From the NCBI RefSeq assembly GCF_031323975.1, contig NZ_JAVIWS010000001.1:310001-374000 (forward strand): a stretch of DNA of 64,000 nt. Direction: 5' to 3'. Under the pieces are notes generated by a model. It did no database searches. It was not told where the DNA came from and saw only the letters and a list, made by a program, of their open reading frames with translations. How positions within the stretch are numbered: the first letter of the stretch is position 1; the number at the start of each line of letters is the position of its first letter. Shown here in pieces: positions 19,936-26,727 of the stretch. This stretch comes from Escherichia ruysiae (GTDB lineage Bacteria; Pseudomonadota; Gammaproteobacteria; Enterobacterales; Enterobacteriaceae). Both the position numbers and the translations under genes were made by a program.

Positions 19936-19993
19936 AAAAACGGCGGCAGAGCAGTCACGGAGTAAAACTGATACCGCCAAACGTCACCAGAAA
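19936..19993 (-). ncRNA. dicF: DicF small RNA with its terminator
   Basis: On the minus strand the sequence from TTTCTGGTGACG to CTGCTCTGCCGCC matches the 53-nt DicF RNA of Qin as I recall it. It is followed by a T run (complement of 19936-19940). The GGCGG and CCGCC arms form its terminator hairpin. DicF, processed from the dicB transcript, base-pairs with ftsZ, manXYZ, pykA and xylR mRNAs through Hfq. Confidence 0.88.
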
Positions 19994-20024
19994 ATTGATA
20001 ACAGAGGGCGTTGCAGCGGGGTTG

Positions 20025-20255
20025 TCACTTAAGCGTATGGTCAACCTGACAACTCGGTGTCCTCAACGGGGAAGGAATAACCCCGCCATACTTACCGCCG
20101 CGCCATTTCGCGGGTTGCCACAACCGGAAGCGCACGGTCGAATTAAATTTAACGACACCGTACAGTGAGACGAACTTCGCCGTGCGCTTTCGTGTTGTGT
20201 GCCTGCTTTTAACCACGTCAGGCGAGGTGGTATCCTTCTTATTCCGAATAACCAA
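20025..20255 (-). CDS. Possible short ORF in the ydfC position, upstream of DicF
   Basis: A 76-codon, very basic frame (MVIRNKKDTTSP...) ends 31 bases before the DicF 5' end, where K-12 has ydfC. The DNA also holds a long inverted repeat (AAGCGCACGG near 20127 with CCGTGCGCTT near 20180), so this stretch may be a structured leader of the DicF transcript rather than a gene. I do not recognise the protein. Confidence 0.3.
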   Translation of the reverse strand: MVIRNKKDTTSPDVVKSRHTTRKRTAKFVSLYGVVKFNSTVRFRLWQPAKWRGGKYGGVIPSPLRTPSCQVDHTLK

Positions 20256-20268
20256 GAAGGAAATCTAT

Positions 20269-20469
20269 ATGACTAAAGAAGAATTTGTCTCTTATATTTT
20301 TGATAAAACGGTTGAAATGTATGCCGCTACTTACGGGTCCTGTAATCCTCTGAATAAACCAGAGGGGAAAGATGATTTCGACAAAATTTACCGCTTCTTG
20401 GAGGACCGCTATATCAAAAGGTTAGAGGACGCAGGGATCAAATCCCCAGTGAAGTCACCATTGTCCTGA
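20269..20469 (+). CDS. Small hypothetical protein antisense to the dic operon
   Basis: A 66-codon frame begins MTKEEFVSYIF with the good ribosome site AAGAAGGAAA seven bases upstream. The protein is charged, has no signal peptide and no motif I recognise. It is read against the dicBF transcript, and its 3' end overlaps the next minus-strand gene by 32 bases. It may be a lysogenically expressed cargo gene. Confidence 0.5.
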   Translation: MTKEEFVSYIFDKTVEMYAATYGSCNPLNKPEGKDDFDKIYRFLEDRYIKRLEDAGIKSPVKSPLS

Positions 20470-20803
20470 GAACTTGCAGGACGTCATGATCGTAACTTCC
20501 ATCCAAACCGCGACGGCAAATTGCTTCTCGTATTACCGGAAGCAGTTCGCTGGAAATCTCGGTGCATATTTCACCTGATAATACGCCTGGCTCAAGTGAG
20601 AATATTGGTGAACTTACGGTCTTGGTCTCGACAGTTTCAGAGTCAGTGCCAACATTATAAAGCTCAACGAAAGCGGTCTTGATTTTCCGGGCCAGATCTT
20701 TTGCTGGCTCGCTTGCAATATCTTTCCCGATTTCTCGCAGCACAGAATGCAATGTATGAGCTGCTGTTTTCTGTACATCAGACGGTAAATCTTTAAATTC
20801 CAT
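20438..20803 (-). CDS. Hypothetical early phage protein
   Basis: This 121-residue acidic protein starts at MEFKDLPSDVQ with GAGG six bases upstream; an alternative start at 20815 overlaps the ydfA stop. It is helical by composition (EIGKDIASEPAKDLARKIK) and has no motif I recognise. It follows ydfA in the DicA-controlled operon, in the place where K-12 has ydfB. Confidence 0.65.
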   Translation of the reverse strand: MEFKDLPSDVQKTAAHTLHSVLREIGKDIASEPAKDLARKIKTAFVELYNVGTDSETVETKTVSSPIFSLEPGVLSGEICTEISSELLPVIREAICRRGLDGSYDHDVLQVLRTMVTSLGI

Positions 20804-20814
20804 CGTCAGCCTCA

Positions 20815-20967
20815 TCAGTCAGTGTTTCTGGCTAACCAGCAACGCGCGCCAGATTCGGTTTTAAACGTTTTGCTTTTGGTATATGTCATCGCGGTGAACG
20901 TACCGTCCTGGTTGGGGAACACGCCACATACCAGAGATTCGCTGTTGCCAAGATCGATAGTATCCAT
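20815..20967 (-). CDS. ydfA: YdfA/YdaF family small protein (DUF1391)
   Basis: This 50-residue protein, MDTIDLGNSESL..., with GVFPNQDGTFTAMTY in the centre, matches YdfA of Qin. The start at 20967 fits the family; an upstream frame to 21021 runs into the promoter region. It is the first gene of the operon leading to DicF and DicB. Function is unknown. Confidence 0.85.
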   Translation of the reverse strand: MDTIDLGNSESLVCGVFPNQDGTFTAMTYTKSKTFKTESGARCWLARNTD

Positions 20968-21045
20968 GCTGACCTCATTTCCCCTTAACGCCGGGGTCGC
21001 GGAACTGTTTGCTGAGAACACCGTGCGGTGTCTTGATGGAAAGTA

Positions 21046-21063
21046 ATTTAGAATAACCTAACA
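21046..21063. promoter_or_regulatory. Imperfect DicA-type operator
   Basis: ATTTAGA-ATAA-CCTAACA follows the same 7+4+7 palindromic design as the three other sites listed, with two mismatches. It lies on the ydfA-dicF-dicB promoter side. Confidence 0.55.
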
Positions 21064-21081
21064 TGAGAGGCAAGTGTTTTT

Positions 21082-21099
21082 TGTTAGATTGATCTAACA
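21082..21099. promoter_or_regulatory. Perfect DicA-type operator of the dicB operon
   Basis: TGTTAGA-TTGA-TCTAACA is a perfect 7-bp palindrome with a 4-base spacer. It lies between the dicA 3' end and ydfA, so binding would repress the leftward dicB operon. Confidence 0.75.
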
Positions 21100-21135
21100 A
21101 AAAGAGTGGGCGCAACTAATCACTTGAAAAGAATG

Positions 21136-21543
21136 TTATTTTATTGATTTATTTTTACGCGCTTTAAGCATTTCTTCGAAGAGTTTGTTGAAGTTTTCTA
21201 CTCTTGCGCGCATTTCAGACAGCAAGACTTCCTGCTCGGAAGATGGAAGAGCATCGAATAATTCGATCAATTCTTTGTGGTTGGGAGTTAGCTCTGTTTC
21301 CACATGAAGTTCTTGTGCAGGCACTGGTGCCTTGTCTTCGTCACCAAACATTAGCCATGTAGGTGAGCACTTCAGAGCATCCGCTAAAGCAAACAATCGT
21401 TTTCCGACTGGCTGGGTTTCGTCTCTTTCCCATTGTGAAATTGTGACGTGAGCAACTCCAGCGAGGCGCGCAGCTTCTCGTTGTGTTAAGCGTAATTCTT
21501 TTCGTCGCGCCAGAACTCGCTGGCCTAGGGTTCTTGTATCCAT
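21136..21543 (-). CDS. dicA: DicA-type repressor
   Basis: This 135-residue protein has an N-terminal lambda-repressor-like HTH (about residues 5-65: LRLTQREAARLAGVAHVTISQWERDET) and a helical C-terminal oligomerisation tail (ARVENFNKLFEEMLKAR) that matches DicA. It is the CI-like regulator of this prophage. It is divergent from dicC, with paired palindromic operators at both of its ends. No RecA-cleavage (S24) domain is present, so induction is probably not by direct self-cleavage. Confidence 0.87.
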   Translation of the reverse strand: MDTRTLGQRVLARRKELRLTQREAARLAGVAHVTISQWERDETQPVGKRLFALADALKCSPTWLMFGDEDKAPVPAQELHVETELTPNHKELIELFDALPSSEQEVLLSEMRARVENFNKLFEEMLKARKNKSIK

Positions 21544-21561
21544 AGTTAGGTAATTCTAATT
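21544..21561. promoter_or_regulatory. Operator next to the dicA start
   Basis: AGTTAGG-TAAT-TCTAATT is an imperfect 7+4+7 site abutting the dicA start codon. It probably serves dicA autoregulation. Confidence 0.5.
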
Positions 21562-21565
21562 TTTC

Positions 21566-21610
21566 TTGACTTAGGTATCCCGCGCACAATAATGTTAGAA
21601 AAGTCTAACA
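21566..21610 (+). promoter_or_regulatory. dicC promoter with overlapping operator
   Basis: TTGACT at 21566 and AATAAT at 21588 are spaced by 16 bases, a good sigma-70 promoter pointing into dicC. The perfect palindrome TGTTAGA-AAAG-TCTAACA at 21593-21610 overlaps the start point, so repressor binding would block it. Confidence 0.65.
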
Positions 21611-21623
21611 AGAGGGGGCTTTG

Positions 21624-21851
21624 ATGCTTAAAGTTGACGCAATTACTTTTTTTGGCAGCAAAACAAAGCTTGCCAATGCCGCAGGAGTGAGACTGGCAAG
21701 TGTTGCTGCTTGGGGGATACTGGTTCCTGAAGGTCGCGCGATGCGTCTACAGGAGGCATCTGGCGGGGAGCTTCAGTATGATCCCAAAGTTTATGACGAA
21801 TATCGTAAGACGAAGCGGGCGGGGCGGTTGAACAATGAAAATCACTCCTGA
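21624..21851 (+). CDS. dicC: DicC, Cro-like regulator
   Basis: This 75-residue protein starts at ATG 21624 with GAGGGGGC upstream. It is a small HTH protein; the C-terminal half (VPEGRAMRLQEASGG and onwards) matches DicC. It would act as the Cro-like anti-repressor on the same operators as DicA. It overlaps the next gene by 17 bases. Confidence 0.9.
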   Translation: MLKVDAITFFGSKTKLANAAGVRLASVAAWGILVPEGRAMRLQEASGGELQYDPKVYDEYRKTKRAGRLNNENHS

Positions 21852-22356
21852 ACAGGCTCGTGAGGCTCTGGATGCCTGGATATGTCGACCAGGAATGACA
21901 CAGGAGCAGGCGACGATATTAATCACTGAAGCATTCTGGGCTTTGAAAGAGCGCCCGAACATCGATGTTCAGCGTGTCACATATGAAGGTGGCGCGGTTG
22001 ATCAGCGAGCGCTTAGCGTTAATCGAGTGAAGATATTCGAACGCTGGAAGGCTATCGACACCAGGGATAAGCGTGAAAAGTTCACAGCGCTAGTGCCTGC
22101 AATTATGGAGGCTATCCGGATTAGTGATTTCAGGTTGTATCGTGAGATCAGTGATGGAAAAAGTATTACGTACATGATCGCCGGGTTAAATAAAGAATAT
22201 GGCGATGTGGTGGAATCCGGACTGCTTTTTGCAGATCCTGCCGTTGTAGATCGTGAAACTGACGAACTTATAGAAAAAGCAATTGCTTTCAAGCTTGCGT
22301 ATCGACAGCAATACCAACAAAAAGCTGGATGGAATTATGAGTCTTCTTTTTGCTGA
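21835..22356 (+). CDS. YdaT-family protein
   Basis: This 173-residue protein has a central segment, ERWKAIDTRDKREKFTALVPAIM, resembling Rac YdaT. That family has been described both as toxic when overexpressed and as a CII-like regulator. It follows dicC exactly where lambda has cII and Rac has ydaT. It overlaps dicC upstream and the replication gene downstream, so the early rightward operon is tightly coupled. The assignment is by short motif and position. Confidence 0.6.
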   Translation: MKITPEQAREALDAWICRPGMTQEQATILITEAFWALKERPNIDVQRVTYEGGAVDQRALSVNRVKIFERWKAIDTRDKREKFTALVPAIMEAIRISDFRLYREISDGKSITYMIAGLNKEYGDVVESGLLFADPAVVDRETDELIEKAIAFKLAYRQQYQQKAGWNYESSFC

Positions 22357-23302
22357 ACGCCCACTGGTTATAAACACGCAGCTGGCAATGAAAATCGGCT
22401 TAAACGAAGCCATTGTTTTGCAACAACTGCACTACTGGTTGAGAGATACCAACTCCGGTATGGAATGTGATGGTGTTCGCTGGATTTATAACACAACGGA
22501 ACAATGGCTGGAACAGTTCCCATTCTGGTCAGAGTCAACGTTAAAGCGCGCGTTTGCAAGTCTGAAAACGCTGGGGCTTTTGCGTTGTGAAAAGCTCAAT
22601 AAATCAAAGCGCGATATGACCAATTTCTACACGATCAACTATGGGAGCGAGCTTTTAGATGGTGGCAAATTGAACGAATCCATCGGTTCAAAATGCGCCG
22701 CTCCATCAGGTCAAAATGACACGATGGAAGAGGTCAAAATGAAACGCTCCATTGGTTCAAAACGACCCAATGTCATCGGGTCAAAATGGCCTGATGATCT
22801 TACAGAGAATACAACAGAGATTACTACAGAGAATAAAAACACTTTTCGTCCGGAAGCTTCGCAACCGGACCCGCAGACGACTGAACAGGATTTTTTAACC
22901 CGGAACCCCGACGCGGTTGTGTTTAGTGTGAAAAAACGCCAGTGGGGTAGCAGGGAGGATTTGGCGTGTGCGCAGTGGATTTGGGGGCGGATCGTGAACC
23001 TTTACGAACAGGCTGCCAGCGACGATGGAGAGATCATGCGACCAAAAGAGCCTAACTGGACAGCCTGGGCCAATGACGTGCGCACAATGCGGATGCTGGA
23101 TGGCAGAAGCCACAGACAAATTTGCGAAATGTTTGGTCGGGTACAGCGGGATCCATTCTGGGTAAAAAACATCATGAGCCCGTCAAAACTCCGCGAAAAA
23201 TGGGACGAACTGGTCATCCGCCTGGGACGTTCACCTGTACAGCGTTGTGTGAATCATATTTCTGAACCGGATACAGAAATTCCGCCTGGTTTCAGGGGAT
23301 AA
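22337..23302 (+). CDS. Phage replication initiator, O-like with a DnaT-like C-terminus
   Basis: This 321-residue protein starts at ATG 22337. The N-terminal winged-helix DNA-binding region (about 1-115) includes NEAIVLQQLHYWL and the central linker is low complexity. The C-terminal domain (about 210-315), with NWTAWANDVRTMRMLDGR and RDPFWVKNIMSPSKLREKW, resembles primosomal DnaT. It probably binds iterons in its own gene (22685-22788) and recruits the host DnaB/DnaC, since no phage helicase loader is present. Confidence 0.75.
   Translation: MSLLFAERPLVINTQLAMKIGLNEAIVLQQLHYWLRDTNSGMECDGVRWIYNTTEQWLEQFPFWSESTLKRAFASLKTLGLLRCEKLNKSKRDMTNFYTINYGSELLDGGKLNESIGSKCAAPSGQNDTMEEVKMKRSIGSKRPNVIGSKWPDDLTENTTEITTENKNTFRPEASQPDPQTTEQDFLTRNPDAVVFSVKKRQWGSREDLACAQWIWGRIVNLYEQAASDDGEIMRPKEPNWTAWANDVRTMRMLDGRSHRQICEMFGRVQRDPFWVKNIMSPSKLREKWDELVIRLGRSPVQRCVNHISEPDTEIPPGFRG
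22685..22840. other. Probable replication origin with five iterons inside the initiator gene
   Basis: Five direct copies of GGTYCAAAATG-like sequence begin at 22685, 22709, 22732, 22754 and 22778, spaced 22-24 bases, about two helical turns. An AT-rich stretch with repeated ACAGAGA units (22801-22840) follows. Iterons plus an AT-rich unwinding element inside the initiator gene is the lambda O/ori design. Confidence 0.7.
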
Positions 23303-23342
23303 GTGTTGATTTCAGGTCATGAGATAATTTTAAGGGGGACTT

Positions 23343-23744
23343 GTGGCAAAAGTTTTTACACAAGAAGAGCGGGAAAAAATTAAAGGGCAGGTTGTTGAAC
23401 TCGTACGCCGGAGTGGGCGTGAGACGTTACGGCAACTGGAAGTCAAGACAGGTGCGACAAGATATCTGATGAGCGTTCTCGCAAGAGAGCTGGTTGCCAG
23501 CGGCGATGTATACAACTCTGGTTACGGGTTATTCCCGTCTGAACAGGCGCGTAAGGACTGGCAAAATGCCCGTAAAAAGCTCTCAAGGGCAAAGCTGAAG
23601 AAACCATCTGCGGTTGATCCGGACCTTATCTGGTCATTACCTGACGGAGAAATACGTCGCTACGACAGGCGTCAGAACATAATCTGCCGCGAGTGCCGGA
23701 AGAGTGAAGTTATGCAGCGCATACTGGCATTTTATCAGGGATAA
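23343..23744 (+). CDS. DUF977-type HTH protein
   Basis: This 133-residue basic protein starts at GTG 23343 with AAGGGGGA upstream. An N-terminal winged-helix pattern (EEREKIKGQVVELVRRSGRETLRQLEVKTGATRYLM) and a C-terminal IICRECRKSEVM cysteine pair fit the DUF977 family found after replication genes in Rac-like phages. The function is unknown; DNA binding is inferred. Confidence 0.65.
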   Translation: MAKVFTQEEREKIKGQVVELVRRSGRETLRQLEVKTGATRYLMSVLARELVASGDVYNSGYGLFPSEQARKDWQNARKKLSRAKLKKPSAVDPDLIWSLPDGEIRRYDRRQNIICRECRKSEVMQRILAFYQG

Positions 23745-24277
23745 TGTTAGGTATTTTAGACGTTACTAGATTAAAAAGCATTAGTTCAGGAGTGAATTGA
23801 CATTCTCATTTTTCATGGCACAGGGTAGATCTGGCGTGGTTGTCCGCTTTGTGCCAACAGCGGACGTTACTAACGAAACTGTGAGTTAAAAACGGGAGCT
23901 GGTCACCTCCATCCCGCGAAATGGAATTCAAAAATGCCCTCATGTACGGTACTTCTAGTCTGATGTGAGCATTTTCGTGGATTTTTTCGAGCCACTCCAA
24001 CGAATGATTACATTCAGTTTCGGGCACTAAAACGTCATAAATCCGCAAGTTGAGGAGTAGCGATCAGCCAATTGGTTAAAAAACAGCTTTAATTCCCTTT
24101 TTCAAGCAGGCTCCTTGTCGCACGTCTGGTGCATCCAATTCATTTCAGTTACCCTGATGCCATACTGGCACGGACTAGCTCTCTTAATTGGCGCTGGTTT
24201 GTTAACCTTGTCCGCTGTCGGGTCTTTGTAAGTTGTAATTCCTAAACTAGCATAATTTTATTATAAGGCCTCTTACT
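23745..24277. other. Non-coding stretch before the alarmone-synthetase gene
   Basis: I see no credible gene in these 533 bases. They contain an inverted repeat GTCCGCT/AGCGGAC (23842-23866), and the end becomes AT-rich. A possible -10 element CATAAT at 24251 precedes the next ATG. The related element TCCGCT...AGCGGAC recurs on the far side of the gene near 25537, which may mark the edges of an inserted cargo segment. Confidence 0.4.
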
Positions 24278-25303
24278 ATGCACATTTTATCTGTTTCAAA
24301 AAAGGAAGTTGGAAGAGCTGGGGATAGATTAGTTTCTCAGTTTGGTACAGGTGAAAAATATAAAGAGGAAGATGTACAAATTCTTCATGAGTGGAGGATG
24401 TTGCATTTATATCCTTTAAGTAAAATACAATTTTATATGGAAAGAGAGGCTATTTCCTTAAACAAAAATGCGTTACTATCCTCTAGAATTAAGAGGATGC
24501 CTTCCATTGTTACTAAGCTTTCTAGATTTCCTGATATGAAGTTAAATAAGATGCAGGATCTTGGTGGGTGCCGGGCTATTTTAAATAATCTGGATCAAGT
24601 GTATGATTTAGTTAATAAAATAAAATCATCTAAATTCTCACATGAACTAGTTAGAATGGATGATTACATGATAGACGTGAAAGATTCTGGTTATAGAAGC
24701 TTTCATATGGTCTATTCATTCCAAAATAAAAAATTTCCATCTTTAAATGGGTTGCGCATTGAAATGCAAATAAGAACAGCTATTCAACATAGCTGGGCTA
24801 CAGCAGTTGAAATGGTTGGTTTGTTTCGAAAGGAATCATTGAAATCTGGTTTTGGTGATGCAAGATGGCTTAGGTTTTTTGAATTGGTATCAGAGCTTTT
24901 TTATAAACTTGAGTATGAAAAAGAACCATCTGGGAGTTATATAAAAATATCAGAAGAATTAAGTTATTTATCCGTCGAGTTGAATGTTTTCGATATATTA
25001 GCTGCTTACAATGCCGTAGTTAGCCATATTGAGGGTAGCAAAAAATATGATAAAGGACTTTGCATAATTGTTGTTGATACCATAAAGCGGAATATAAATA
25101 TAAAGAGCTTCGAAAATCACAATCATGCGAAGGCGGCAGAAGCTTATGTCGAGTCTGAAAAATACTGCGCGGAAAATAAAGGCTGTGAAGTGGCTATGGT
25201 TTCTGTTAGTTCAATTAGTGAATTAAAAAATGCATATCCTGCTTACTTTTTAGATACGAAAACTTTTTTAAATTATCTCAGTAGGTATGTTTTTATAAAA
25301 TAA
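24278..25303 (+). CDS. RelA/SpoT-domain alarmone synthetase-like protein (moron, possible growth-arrest or anti-phage toxin)
   Basis: This 341-residue protein contains a RelA/SpoT synthetase domain at about 60-180. Motifs are R70-x-K72 and K80 in SSRIKRMPSIVTKL, D94 and R99 in QDLGGCRAIL, the G-loop tyrosine Y139 in DSGYRSFHMVY, and E162/Q164/R166 in EMQIRTAIQHSW. These are the ATP and acceptor binding residues of pppGpp synthetases, so the catalytic core looks intact. There is no HD hydrolase and no TGS/ACT domain. The N-terminal 60 and C-terminal 160 residues are unassigned and could be regulatory or an in-built antitoxin, as in CapRel-type proteins. The coding region is far more AT-rich than its neighbours (many ATA, TTA, AGA codons), indicating separate acquisition. 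It sits alone between the replication module and hokD, where K-12 Qin has relBE. The product could be (p)ppGpp, (p)ppApp, or tRNA pyrophosphorylation. Confidence 0.82.
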   Translation: MHILSVSKKEVGRAGDRLVSQFGTGEKYKEEDVQILHEWRMLHLYPLSKIQFYMEREAISLNKNALLSSRIKRMPSIVTKLSRFPDMKLNKMQDLGGCRAILNNLDQVYDLVNKIKSSKFSHELVRMDDYMIDVKDSGYRSFHMVYSFQNKKFPSLNGLRIEMQIRTAIQHSWATAVEMVGLFRKESLKSGFGDARWLRFFELVSELFYKLEYEKEPSGSYIKISEELSYLSVELNVFDILAAYNAVVSHIEGSKKYDKGLCIIVVDTIKRNINIKSFENHNHAKAAEAYVESEKYCAENKGCEVAMVSVSSISELKNAYPAYFLDTKTFLNYLSRYVFIK

Positions 25304-25317
25304 AAAATGTTATCTGG

Positions 25318-25357
25318 AGTGGTCTGAATTCTACTAACTTAGTTTTTTCAGACCGCT
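25318..25357. terminator. Hairpin after the alarmone-synthetase gene
   Basis: GGTCTGAA at 25321 pairs with TTCAGACC at 25347 beyond the stop codon. A T run lies in the loop rather than after the stem, so termination is possible but not certain. Confidence 0.45.
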
Positions 25358-25618
25358 TCTGACCACAATGGCCTGTGAGGTTCTGCTGCTAGTCAACATA
25401 AAATAACAAAGCCGGCAGGTGGTGGTTGTTGTAAAGTTATTCAATGACATTCATGGAGGCTTAAGCGAATTATTTGTCCCTGGTCGGTATGGTGGCAACA
25501 GCTTGTTGCGAGAATTTGGCTAATTTGGACTGACTTCCGCTCCTTGCTCAAAGCGGACTAGAAGGTTAGCTTGTGTCGGACTTTGCGTATTAAAAGAAGT
25601 GCTGGTGGTGACTAGTGG

Positions 25619-25822
25619 TTGAGCCCCATTTCCACAGAAAAAATCAGAGAAACTATACCCAATAGTTGTATTGAATCACTGACGAGACAGCCTCATATTC
25701 ATCAGGACTGGTGTACGTCCAATACAGGAGGTTGTGGTGCTGGTTCTCAAATGTGCGCTGGCTATTACGGCTGTAATGGCGATTTATTGTCTTGCTATTG
25801 TTCTTATGGATCGCCTTTCTGA
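25619..25822 (+). other. Cysteine- and glycine-rich frame, gene status doubtful
   Basis: A 67-codon frame (first possible start TTG, no ribosome site) contains seven cysteines, six of them in the last half, in a glycine- and tyrosine-rich context (GGCGAGSQMCAGYYGC). It could be the 3' end of a lost gene or a peptide read from an unusual start. The stretch 25358-25618 before it shows no other gene. Confidence 0.2.
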
Positions 25823-25869
25823 CTGATTTCATATTGGCGAGGTAAAGGTAGTTAAGTAGAATGGCTGCG

Positions 25870-26037
25870 GGTGCTTGAGGCTATCTGCCTCGGGCATGAA
25901 CACCAAAGGCAGATAGAGAAAAGCCCCAGTTAACATTACGCGTCCTGCAAGACGCTTAACATTAATCTGAGGCCAATTTCATGCTAGACACATGTAGGTT
26001 AGCCTCTTACGTGCCGGAAGGCAAGGAGAAGCAGGCT
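25870..26037. promoter_or_regulatory. hok mRNA leader and probable sok antisense region
   Basis: The leader contains a 10-bp hairpin, CTATCTGCCT with AGGCAGATAG (about 25881-25916), and a second inverted repeat around GCGTCCTGCAAGACGC. These are typical of hok/sok loci, where an antisense Sok RNA blocks the overlapping mok reading frame. I cannot place the Sok ends precisely. Confidence 0.5.
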
Positions 26038-26193
26038 ATGAAGCAGCAAAAGGCGATGTTAATCGCCCTGATCGTCATCTGTTTAACCGTCATAGTGACG
26101 GCACTGGTAACGAGGAAAGACCTCTGCGAGGTACGAATCCGAACCGGCCAGACGGAGGTCGCTGTCTTCACAGCTTACGAACCTGAGGAGTAA
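25981..26193 (+). CDS. Mok-type overlapping reading frame of the hokD locus
   Basis: This 70-residue in-frame extension, MLDTCRLASYVPEGKEKQ..., contains HokD as its last 51 residues, just as MokC contains HokC. Translation of mok is known to be required for hok translation. It is the target of Sok antisense control. Confidence 0.65.
   Translation: MLDTCRLASYVPEGKEKQAMKQQKAMLIALIVICLTVIVTALVTRKDLCEVRIRTGQTEVAVFTAYEPEE
26038..26193 (+). CDS. hokD: HokD, type I toxin membrane peptide
   Basis: This 51-residue peptide starts at MKQQKAML, with a single transmembrane helix (about 6-24) and the Hok signature TRKDLCEVRIRTGQTEVAVF. Hok peptides depolarise the inner membrane. In K-12 Qin hokD (relF) is the third gene of relBEF; here relBE is absent, and hokD retains its own leader. 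Confidence 0.92.
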   Translation: MKQQKAMLIALIVICLTVIVTALVTRKDLCEVRIRTGQTEVAVFTAYEPEE

Positions 26194-26261
26194 GAGACCC
26201 GGCGAGGGAGAAATCCCTCGCCACCTCTGATGTGGCAGGCATCCTCAACGCACCCGCACTT

Positions 26262-26288
26262 AACCCGCTTCGGCGGGTTTTTGTTTTT
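26262..26288 (+). terminator. Terminator after hokD
   Basis: AACCCGC-TTC-GGCGGGTT forms a tight stem-loop and is followed by a T-rich run on the + strand. It closes the hokD transcript. Confidence 0.8.
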
Positions 26289-26409
26289 ATTTTCAACGCG
26301 TTTGAAGTTCTGGACGGTGCCGGAATAGAATCAAAAATACTTAAGTAGCGCGCAGGGATAAGAGGGATGGTCCCTTAAAGGGGAGAGCTAATTATCCGGA
26401 AGGATTCTG

Positions 26410-26661
26410 ATGATGAACATCGAAGAACTGCGTAAAATTTTTTGTGAAGATGGCCTCTATGCTGTGTGCGTTGAAAATGGAAATCTTGTTAGTCATTACC
26501 GCATTATGTGTTTGCGAAAGAATGGGGCTGCGTTAATTAATTTTGTGGATGGTCGAGTGACAGACGGATTTATCTTGCGCGAAGGTGAGTTTGTCACTTC
26601 ATTACAGGCACTGAAAGAGATCGGAATAAAAGCAGGCTTTTCAGCTTTTGCAGAAGAATAA
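26410..26661 (+). CDS. rem: Rem, small Qin prophage protein
   Basis: This 83-residue acidic protein, MMNIEELRKIFCEDG..., matches Rem of Qin. Ribosome site AAGGA precedes the tandem ATGs; the second ATG (26413) is equally possible. No motif indicates a function. Confidence 0.85.
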   Translation: MMNIEELRKIFCEDGLYAVCVENGNLVSHYRIMCLRKNGAALINFVDGRVTDGFILREGEFVTSLQALKEIGIKAGFSAFAEE

Positions 26662-26727
26662 ACTCATCTACAATCTTGCGCGGGGCTGAACTCCCGCTGA
26701 GTAACACCGTGCCACCGGAGAAAACCG

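Noticed and set aside
23806..24048. 80-codon minus-strand frame before the alarmone-synthetase gene
   Set aside because: No ribosome site, no conserved-looking sequence; considered non-coding.
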